A stretch of DNA of 64,000 nt from Prostheceraeus crozeri (taxonomy: Eukaryota; Platyhelminthes; Polycladida; Euryleptidae), in contig CAJQUW010005291.1 in the NCBI GenBank assembly GCA_907163375.1, forward strand, positions 1 through 64,000, given 5' to 3'. Every line of letters starts with the position of its first letter. The stretch's first letter is position 1. The notes beneath the pieces are model-generated. The model did not search any database, was not told the origin of the DNA, and was given only the letters and a program-made list of their open reading frames with translations. The translations under genes were made by a program, and so were the position numbers. Of the stretch, positions 55,601 through 64,000 are shown one piece after another.

Positions 55601-58600
55601 TTCTGTTGGAATATGGTTCCAGCGTTTTAGAATGAACTGTGTAAAGAGTACTATATACCTCAACATGATATCAAATGGAAATGAGAGTAGATACACATGG
55701 TGTTGGAGAATAAACAGATTGCTTACAAAACTAAACCTGTCAAAGCTATGGGATGAACAGCTAACGGCTGATAAAAAAGCATACTTGAGAATTACAAAAG
55801 ACCGAATATGTCAGTATAACAGGGAAAAATGGATATCTACAGCAAAAGAGAGCCATTCTGGTCTGACGTATTTAGAACTATGCCAGTTTGAGGAAACCTT
55901 GAAATCATATCTGAATTTTGATATCGATTGCAATGATATAAATATGCTACTAAAATTTAGGACAAAAAATCATAAATTAGATTTTGTAACAGACAGTTAC
56001 AGAAACAGATTGCGATATGAAGAACGTCTTTGTGAACTTTGCAATGAATCAAAAGTGGAGACTCTATATCACTTTATGATAGAATGTCCATTGTATCAAA
56101 ATATGCGGCAACAAATTGCACCATTGTTATGTTACTGCAACACGATAGTTGAATTTCATAAATTAATGAATACCTTGACTCCAAAGCATTTAAAATCCAT
56201 CGCAAGATTTCTAAAAAAAGCCAACGAGTTACGCATGGTCATAAAAGAAAGAATTCACCACAAAGAATCTGAAATCTAAATAAGTGCTCAATTATTGATT
56301 CCTCTCCTTCCTGATCTGCTTAATTTTTTCTACTGCACTGACCGCAAGCTGTATTGGAATGTATTCAACCAATATACGAGTTTATACCTCAAAATTGTAA
56401 TATTGCTTTCCAATGTTTTTTGAAATAAACAACTTTTGTCTTTTGTCTTTTGTCTCTTGTACTCACAGATTTCAAAATGGTAGCATTTGACGAAGCAGAG
56501 TTGTAATATCCAACCTCTCCGGTGATTTCAACGTGGTCATGTTGCAGGAGTGTAATGTTGCTGTTGGCTTCAACTTCTTCACATGTAATGACACTGTCGG
56601 TTTGGTTGGATACTCGCATATGTGACAATCCGTAATATCCAACTGTTTCTCTGTTTTTATCAGATCGACTTGCATTATTGTTCATTGCTCCGCTTCTGGT
56701 GACATTGGGCAACTGGCATTCGCTGAGAAGACCTGAAAATAACAAGAAATTGTCATCGAATCGAACTGGAGGTCAGTAAGAAGCACACTGAAGCCTCATC
56801 CGTTCATCGAAGGGTAACTGGTTACCCAAAATCATGTTTTCATATAGTATCACGCTGATATAGTAATATTTAAAACGAATTTGATTCACTGTTAACCGTA
56901 TCAGGACCGGGGCCTTATCAACTTCTTTTTATGACTCCTAAAATAATTCAGATGAAAGTTCAATTTTTTGTAAAAATGTGGGCAAAATTGAGGTAATGTT
57001 TTAAAGGTGATTTTTGAAAGTACTTCTTAGAAAATTGATGCTTTTCATTTAGAATAGCAGTGATTATTGATATATTGTTTCTGCATCATATTTACATGAT
57101 ATTTATGTATGTGCAATTCAAGATTGTTGACATACATAATCATCTCATCTCCCAAAATGAGTACATGTAATATGTACATGTAAATGTAAAATGTGAATAT
57201 ATGAAGTTTTGATGTGAACCTTTATATATGAAGCCCACAGAATAATGCAAAATACGCATCACCATTCGGAAGATTGCATTCGGTATGTATCGCAACCTTG
57301 CCTTTACAGCGAATAAGTCAGTAAAACGAGACAATTGTAAACGTTCAAGTGATTCAAAAGAACGGGGGTGTCTTCTTAGGTTTATTGGCTAAAAGAATTA
57401 CTAAAAACAATATGTACAGGCCCAACGTTTCGCGTATTCACGCTTCCTAAGGGGCAAAACAGATAAGATTTAAGGCTAAAAACGTCAGTACAGCACAGGA
57501 GTTTTTAGCCTTAAATCTTATCTGTTTTGCCCCTGAGGAAGCGTGAATACGCGAAACGTTGGGTCTGTACATAGCCTATTGTTTTTAGTAATTCTTTTAG
57601 CCAATAAACCTAAGAAGACACCGCTGTTCTTTTGAATCACTTGCGACATGAAAAGTCTTCTGTATGCGGCTATCATGCTTGTAAACGTTCAAATTTCAAA
57701 TTGCAATTTATAGTAATAATATGAACATTATACTTATGACACCATATAGACATGCTTGAGTAAAAGTTTGCAAAAACACTTTAGGTGTAATGAAGAATTT
57801 TTGAAAAGTCAAAAAATATACACAGAATCAGAAAAAATGAAAAATTCAAATTTTAGATTTAAATTTTAAACATGAAGGTCTTCGAATCATGCAAAATTTG
57901 TGTATGTTAAAGTTTCGGTAAAAATTTGGGCAAAATTGAGGTAGGCTACTGTAAGGGCAGTTTTACAGGTGATTTTTGAAAGTACTTTTTAGAAAATTGA
58001 TGTTTTTCATTTAGAGTTGATTATTGATATATTGTTTCTGTATCATATTTACATAATATCTATGCATGCGCAATTCAAGATTGTAAACACACACATTCAT
58101 CTCATCTCCCAAAATGAGTACACATAATATGTTCTTGTAAATGTAAAATGTGAATATATGACGTTTGATGTGACTTTTTAGATATGAAAGCCACAGAATA
58201 ATGCTAAATTCGCATCACCATTCGGAAGATTGCATTCGGATTGCATCATAACCCTGCCTTTACAGCGAATAAGTCATTAGAACGAGGCAATTGTAAACGT
58301 TCAAATTTCAAATTGCTATTTATGGTAATAATATGAACGTAGAACATTATGCTTATGACACCATATAGATATGCTTGAGTAAAAATTTGCAGAAACACTT
58401 TAGGTGTAATGAAGAATTTTGAAGAGTAAAAAAATATACACAGAATCAGAAAAAATGAAAAATAATTGAAAATTCCAATTTAAAATTTGAATTTTAGGCA
58501 TGAAGGTCTTCGAATCATGCAAAATAGGCACTACCATTCGAAAGAAGAGACTCGAAGTATATTATAACTTTAATTTCTCCATAAAAAAAATAAAAGTTTT

Positions 58601-59890
58601 ATCCATCGGAACATGAAAAATTGAAGGATGCACTTTGTAACATCCCTGGTCCTACGACGCTAAAAATCGCCCGATCCTGATAGGGTTAATATGCTCGCAC
58701 GTGATGAGAAAATAACCTGTACGTATTTCCTGTCTTGTGAATTTCCGCTATTACTTCTTCTAAATTCTAATGCATGTTCCTTTCAAGATGTAAGGGACTC
58801 GAACAATGCCTTGTTGCCCTTACGCATCAATGTAAATCGCAATGTAATATGTGGCAGATTCCATCGAGTCTCATGTTGGAAGATGTGTCACAATATCTGA
58901 CAGTTATTGAATTATTTTCATGCGAAGGTAATATGCGAACATTACTACTTACTGCTGCTAATTAATTGCTACAACATTCACTATTTCTCCGGTTAGCGAA
59001 AAGTCAGCTCAAATTAGCTAGCAAACATCTGTCAATAGCAACTCATTCGCCACCTACCGCGTTTTTTATTTTAGACGCATTTCGAAAAAATAAAGGCCAT
59101 TTTCACATCTAGCGATGGTTTTGTTACAAAATTGAGCAAGAAGATATCTTTATATGCCTCACCAGATAATCTCTTGATGTTAGCGAGCGACGTTCCCACA
59201 GGGAATTGTGGCAAAATAACGTGAAAATATTGGCAACATTGCCTCACTCAGAACTGCATCACAGCTCTCTCACCTGGAGGAACCATCATGGTGGTGGATT
59301 GCAACATCAGTTTCTTTGCATTGTCATTACATCCACTGTTCTTGAAACGGCGGAAAAGATACATCGCGCGATTCATTGAAGACCTGATTGTTGCACAACC
59401 AGCAGCAGATCTTTGTTTCTTCATTCGGGCAGCAGTAGAAGAAGTTCCAGCGCCGGTCATATCACTGTCGCTTACTCTGCCCATTCGTGTCTTAGCCCGC
59501 ATACCAATGGTGGTCATTTCACGGTTGATCTGCTGACCTTCAGAGGTTTGCAAGCAAGTGTTGAGATTGCTGCCTTCAAGCACTAAAATAAAGAAGAGAA
59601 CGGGTTACAAACGGGAAGTGATTGAAAAAATGAGAGTTGGACAGCCCCGAGTGTCCACCAGGCCTGTCTAAGCCCTTGAATCGTGCAAGTTACTGCACAG
59701 ATTACATAGAAATCCGAACTCACTTGTTTTGAAGTCCGATTTGATGTCGCCACCGTCGCAGAATCGGTCAGAACCAGTGCTTGAACCCATAGGATTCATT
59801 CGAGCCTCTTCTTGTGACGAGCTTTGGACATTTGATGCACCACAAGCAGTCTCGGTGTTTGCTACGCATGTCCGATAATAGACACCAATT
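52616..59890 (-). CDS. RGM-like (repulsive guidance molecule-related) gene, six exons, 5' end not found
   Basis: Exons on the minus strand: 59724-59890, 59274-59582, 56467-56732, 53814-54002, 52915-53166 and a likely terminal exon 52616-52759. All have GT-AG borders (GTGAGT at 59723, GTGAGAG at 59273, GTGAGT at 56466, GTTTGT at 53813, GTGAGT at 52914) and intron phases agree at every junction. The order of motifs parallels the RGM C-terminal, partial von Willebrand D-like domain: YYGLSHMRVS (GLFGDPHLRTF in RGM), TCEEVE, ITLLQHDHVEITG, NATILKSVFVKFRD, a variable Asn/Gly-rich loop, MMLVVRKY, YSMIARLPKSM and GGGMLVEGC. The Asp-Pro autocleavage site of RGM proteins is missing here. A furin-type site RRRKR follows. 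Exons 1-2 are Cys- and Met-containing and unassigned. No signal peptide exon was found upstream, so the 5' end is missing; the last exon is less certain and no GPI signal is visible. RGMs are extracellular BMP co-receptors and neogenin ligands; applying this here is inference from distant similarity. Confidence 0.6.
53167..53813. other. intron with a GC-rich repeat-like block
   Basis: Within the 647 bp intron, about 53330-53690 is clearly more GC-rich than its surroundings and has a different word composition (GTCCCTG, CTTCACCCAATG, GGTGGGTGGGTTGGGTT). It is probably a transposed repeat or SINE; I could not assign a family. Confidence 0.4.
54003..55530. other. intron DNA, nothing identified
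   Basis: First part of the 2,464 bp intron. AT-rich with no recognised element; short frames at 54344-54526 and 55292-55504 lack motifs. Confidence 0.5.
55530..56460 (+). mobile_element. LINE 3' end inserted antisense in the intron
   Basis: The frame 55632-56279 (about 215 codons, intact to its stop) ends with a zinc-knuckle segment CELCNESKVETLYHFMIECP, preceded by LLKFRTKNHKLDF and YRNRLRYEER. This is the C-terminal CCHC region shared by many LINE reverse transcriptases. After the stop comes about 150 bp of 3' UTR and a tail of repeated TTTTGTC units (about 56430-56456), typical of a target-primed insertion. The 5' part of the LINE is absent (5' truncation). Confidence 0.7.
57349..57678. 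mobile_element. palindromic element with 14 bp target duplication (Penelope-like?)
   Basis: About 145 bp arms (57349-57490 and 57505 to about 57650) are near-perfect reverse complements around a short spacer. The duplicated unit gives the empty site (58291-58304) and shows a 14 bp target duplication, TTGTAAACGTTCAA, at 57335-57348 and 57679-57692. Long variable duplications point to target-primed retrotransposition rather than a cut-and-paste transposase. Inverted terminal copies and a hammerhead-like motif are known from Penelope-like elements; the assignment is inference. Confidence 0.7.
57529..57564 (+). ncRNA. minimal hammerhead ribozyme-like motif
   Basis: CTGAGGA (57533-57539) fits the CUGANGA core. 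A stem II of GCGT/ACGC with loop GAAT follows (57541-57552), then GAAA (57553-57556) and CGTT, which leaves a two-base-pair stem III (AC/GU) and a U at the cleavage position. Stem I can form from GCCC (57529-57532) and GGGT (57561-57564). This is the very short stem III layout described for Penelope-like element ribozymes. The opposite arm carries the same motif on the minus strand (about 57419-57457), but its core reads CTTAGGA, so it is presumably dead. Activity is not shown by sequence alone. Confidence 0.45.
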
Positions 59891-60707
59891 CTGAAAACAA
59901 GAGAAATGATGAAATGTGCGGATCTTTCAGATATTATTATGCTGCAAGAATTGTAGTTCTCAATAGGAAACTTACCCTACATGTCAGTAGTTTACAACGC
60001 GCAAGTCAACGGTGTAGCTAAGAATCAGTCAACTTGGGCAGCCGGGTTAACTTCGGCTGGTTGAGAAATAATGCGACTGTGTGCATCACGGCAAGATATC
60101 AGGCATGCATCAGCATATCCCGGCTTATTTCCGTATGATGTGATTCGACCTCTGTCAAAGCTTCCAGAATTTCACAAGCAAGACATGACCGACGTGGTAA
60201 TCGTGAAGACCTCGACGCTTCTTTCATTCAAATGTTGAAACAGCGTCGAGGTCATCAGAATGAAGGAAATTGACTCCTGGCGAAGAAATCATCATGGAAG
60301 AGCCATCTACCAGCAACACAGCATCTGGCATCAACATCGATGAAAGCATTTGTGCATCAGGTTCTTCTCCATTCATTCAATCTTCTGGAGCTGATTGGAT
60401 TCAATGCCAGTGGCTGGTTGCAGTGTTGGAGCATCTAATCAGTCGTTTCTGTGTGAACAATGTGCATCAGCTCGCATTTTGAATTCTTTTGATTTCTCGT
60501 ACAGCCTGTATGTATATGAGTAATAGGAATATACTCGTATGTTTGTCATCATGTCCATGCATGTTTTCTTATGAAATAATTGGTTCGTTATTGCGTTTTT
60601 GATCGACAACAAAAGCATGGTCCAACTGTCAACGTGTAAGAGTTCTGGACTTGATTAATCTAAAAATCGCAGTGCCCGCTTAAGTTAGCCGAATCTGATC
60701 ATGTACT
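59891..60707. other. upstream region of the RGM-like gene; no exon assigned
   Basis: A donor-like GG|GTAAGT on the minus strand at about 59970-59975 could close an upstream exon, but the frame needed has a stop next to it, so it could only be non-coding. The plus-strand frame at 60270-60482 and its upstream frame have a codon-like look but no motif I recognise. Confidence 0.35.
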
Positions 60708-60963
60708 TGTTATATTTAATGGTTGAGGAAGAGCCAAGGTTTTAACGATCTGATCTAATTTAGGTATAATTAATTTCGGTTGCTATTCGGCAACCATCAT
60801 GCGATAAAAAACATTTTCTGCCCTCTAAAATATCTTCCTAAAAAAGTATCTTCCTTTTTATCTCATGATGGTTGCCGAATAGCAACCGAAATTAATTATA
60901 CCTAAATTAAATTAGATCGTTAAAACCTTGGGTCTTCCTCAACCATCAAATATAACATTAAAT
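60708..60963. repeat. foldback repeat, arms about 95 bp
   Basis: 60708-60803 is the near-exact reverse complement of about 60863-60963 (shared core GGTATAATTAATTTCGGTTG), with a loop of about 60 bp. The outer ends are TGTTATATTTAATGGTTGAGG and CTCAACCATCAAATATAACA. A probable MITE, too symmetric and too recent-looking to be chance. Confidence 0.85.
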
Positions 60964-63900
60964 GACCAGCCAAGACATCTTCAATCACTTATCATGTCCG
61001 TATAAACGTATATATCAAGTTGCAAAACAGCTCGATATAAATGTAGTTACGAAATAAATTCATGCGTATTATGCGAAAAGACGCTAAGACTGCAGTTCAT
61101 GGAAATTATTTAGTCATTAACGCAGATTATTAATGTAAGACTACCTTAAATGCGTTAGAAACATGCCTAAGTTCGCTGGGGTTATGGTATCCCCTCTATT
61201 GATTGATAGCATGCTGATACGTGAAGCAAATTCTGTTGTGTAGTGTGAACTTTGATACAACCTCAATATTACATTGAATTGTATATTCATCCCATGAGGT
61301 AGTTATCGGTATCGGATTTGCTGCTACCGCTATCTCAAAATCAGTTGTGATAATTACACTCCAGAGTCATTCAGTTTTTAGTCTCATTGACTATTCACAT
61401 ATCTTCAAGCTTCAACTTGTAGATAGCAATTAACCTGGATCAATTAATAGAGCAAGTTTCGGTTTGCTTCAAGAAGTTTTCACATTTTTATCAATTGCAG
61501 AGAAATACTCGTGTTTCCCTTCACATCTTCATGCATAGTTTTCGAACTAGTGTATTATATGCAACTCTAATATTAGACAAATGATCTCGAGAACAACTGC
61601 AACGTATGTTTTCACTACTGACGCATTTGTGGCCCATTAAGGACCGCATGTGTATTCTTGTCAAATATGCCAAGACGTATTACTCCTGCCTTTAAGTTTC
61701 CCTCCAATCTTGGTGATATTTAATCAACTTTGAAAGCAATTTGAATTGTGCTTATCTAATCAAGTTACTAAATTTCTTGACATTGCATTAACCTTGACTC
61801 TTAATTAAGCTTGCAACCAAATGGAAACTTGAAATGAGCCAATGTCAAACATATTTGCAATACTCAAAATTTGTATGACAAATTCATGTTGTCAGAGAAA
61901 TTTCTGAACACAATAAAATATATTCTGTCTTCGAAATATAAATTAATGCAAAGCACGATTTTACTTTCTATTTTAATTTTCGTAATGTTAATCAATGAGA
62001 ACATGAAAGCCCTGGATAATATAATGCTTACCATGCATGTCTCATATTTTCATGTGTATTTCAACATTTCGGTCAGTTCACACTGCACCTGAACTAAGGT
62101 TTAGTTCAAAGTCCTTTTATCACTCACAATTCTTTCAAAAACTTCCTGCCGCAGCTCATCAAGTATTTTAGAGCTATTTTACACGGATTGTGGGAGCTGT
62201 TTGCAGATGGTACAATGTAAACCGCACGCTACCAACCGATGAAATGCTTTTCATTCGTAGCGTTTTTTACTGTTTGGCAGCAAGGCTACCAGACCTACAT
62301 GGTACCTGCCAGATGCTTATATCTCTTCCATAGTCGCATAGGTATGTTCATACAGCATTCATAACTGTAGATCAACTAATTTTCATAATATTGTATCATG
62401 AATGATATCAAATTTCTACCAGCAGATGAGTTGAAATCAATGCTATCGATAATTATTTATCCGATTGTCATCTGAATTCTCCATAATCGATTTCAATTTA
62501 GCCTCGTTTCAAGGTTTTTTTTAGCTGATGCCATGTGGTTCATAATACGGATGTGTCAGACTCTGTGGTAGATTCCTCTCTACCCGAGAAAAAAAGTACT
62601 GTTTGCTTATGAAATTGTCATAAAATATATTAACTATATGGCGATTGGATGGTGATTTTCAAAGTTTGCATTGTAATGATTTATGGTATAATTTCAAATT
62701 CAGACTATCTATTAACTTTTTAATTTATTTTCATAACAATTCAATAGCGGTGCAGTCAATGAGTTTTTAAATTTTAAGTTCTTCATGCTACAAATTCTTC
62801 GTAAATGATACACATGACAATATGAAACATACATTAGGGATCATTTGAGGTACTTTTTGCAGGATATAGACCCCTTCATTCTATGAATTAGATATCATTC
62901 CCTAACTGTGACAGTCTCAAAAATGATGCTTATTAGCTAGCCACATAGGCCCTATATCATAGACGGACAAGCATTTCAAAAAAAAGGTTACAAAGGGAAA
63001 CTGTGTAGTAACTTTATCAATATATGAGTGGGCAATCAATAACAGTCTTTTTTAAGCTGTACCGTGAATGAATAGAACATGATTCATTTAAAAGTATCAC
63101 TCAAATCATATTTTTTAGGCCTACAGAATTGTAAGCCTATGTTTCTGCTGTTAATCAAATTTATTACCCTATTTTGACAGATCAACTCCCATGAATGGCA
63201 AGCTTTTTAGGTCAAATTTGTCATTTATTTTGGATTTTATCGAAAAAACATTGCTTCTTGTTGAAATGTGATGTTTTTCATTCACAAGTATAATGGAACA
63301 AGGACATCAAATTGAAATTATAACTTTTATCTAACTGAAATCAACTGACGATACAATATTGACAAATAACTATATTTTCAGATGCGTTAGCAATAATTTG
63401 AAGCAGACTGTTTATTTTTGTCTCTTTAAAGAATCATACAATCTTTGCATTGTGAAAAATATGTCGGGAAGATCACACTGTCAGCCAGTATTGATCACGT
63501 TCAATTGTTTAAGTGAAGACTACTGGCCAAAGCTATCACCACTAAGGAAAGTGACATTATATGCCAATTTAGCTTATGAAATATCAGGTTTGTGATGTTA
63601 TAATGCACATAAAAATTGAATTACAACTTCAACCCGAATTTTGCAATTTAAAATGCGGTGATTTGAGGCATTTTGTTGATATAGATAGCTTGTACGTTGC
63701 ATGGTGCTCCTTACTATGTTATAAGTATGAGGCTATTGACATTTAAGAGTAGAGCTCACAATGTTGAATTCGATTACATTACTCGGAAGTGTAAAAGATT
63801 CTACAAATAAGCAATATTTTCAATAAGTTTACGACTATAAGCAATGTGCATTACGTAAATTTCAAATTAAGCTAGGAATCAATAATGACATGACAATCTT

Positions 63901-64000
63901 TTAAACAGATGTGTGTTAAAAACTTTAAGGGACCATATTTTCAATGTGTTTTTAACATTGACCTGCTTATATCACTTTTATTTGTGTAACTTTCTGTTTT
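60964..64000. other. no gene seen
   Basis: AT-rich DNA without recognised coding domains, RNA genes or long repeats. Open frames at 61871-62092 and 63359-63595 have no motif; the latter is not bordered by convincing splice signals. Confidence 0.4.

Larger units (their letters stand above)
56733..59273. other. intron with a tandem duplication and a palindromic insertion
   Basis: The 2,541 bp intron holds two collinear copies of a unit of about 600 bp (about 56970-57945, enlarged by the 330 bp palindrome, and about 57960-58580). Shared words include AATTGATGxTTTTCATTTAG, CCCAAAATGAGTACA and CCATTCGGAAGATTGCATTC. 58580-59273 has no recognised content. Confidence 0.8.

Noticed and set aside
59940-60110. 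Possible upstream exon of the RGM-like gene ending at a GG|GTAAGT donor
   Set aside because: The phase required by the next exon meets a stop codon immediately before the donor, so it cannot be coding.

Overview
This window looks like an AT-rich, transposon-dense piece of an animal genome. Evidence for this is spliced coding exons with GT-AG introns, animal-type DNA transposons (piggyBac, Tc1/mariner, hAT, CACTA-like, a RAG1-like/Chapaev-like family), CR1/jockey-like LINE fragments, a Ty3-type LTR element and a Penelope-like palindrome. The frequent TAGGCCTAC and ACATGTA words and the element mix suggest a marine invertebrate, perhaps an ambulacrarian (echinoderm or hemichordate). That placement is inference. 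I saw no rRNA gene, convincing tRNA or CRISPR array.

Layout. 1-922 is the 3' part of a dead piggyBac element ending at a TTAA site. From about 927 to 18215 runs copy A of a segmental duplication; copy B is at about 38382-46850. Each copy holds one intact gene for a secreted protein built from CxxxC cysteine pairs (10748-11377 and 39597-40229, minus strand), a LINE 3' fragment and a CACTA-like MITE. The copies are distinguished by later insertions, and each copy shows the empty site of the other: an 8.57 kb CACTA-like unit (A, 2062-10629), a 2.26 kb piggyBac-type element carrying a deleted LTR retrotransposon (A, 15908-18168) and a Tc1 element (B, 45263-46681). Between about 18.2 and 26.9 kb lie a third CACTA-like element, hairpins, a 2.3 kb inverted-repeat element with a 22-unit tandem array, and a LINE fragment.

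26.9-33.0 kb is a triple nest. A piggyBac transposase gene is split by a 4.64 kb element with 568-570 bp inverted repeats. That element carries a broken transposase with RAG1-like zinc fingers, a GRPQQH motif and a RAG1-like catalytic core. This transposase is itself split by a 1.05 kb hAT-type element with an 8 bp target duplication. A second, less damaged member of the RAG1-like family, with one intron, lies at 34827-37036 on the minus strand.

47-51.5 kb is repeats (mariner relics, a 29 bp minisatellite, a weak SMN-like fragment). From 59890 down to 52616 on the minus strand is the best candidate host gene: six exons with matching intron phases whose product resembles, in order, the C-terminal (partial von Willebrand D-like) domain of repulsive guidance molecules and has a furin-type RRRKR site. 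One intron holds a LINE whose tail stops next to the splice donor. Another holds a tandem duplication containing a 330 bp palindrome with a minimal hammerhead-ribozyme-like motif. 60-64 kb has one foldback repeat and otherwise nothing I can identify.

The strongest candidates for something new are the CxxxC-repeat secreted protein pair, the RAG1-like transposon pair, the 8.57 kb CACTA-like unit that moved as one piece, and the hammerhead-bearing palindrome.
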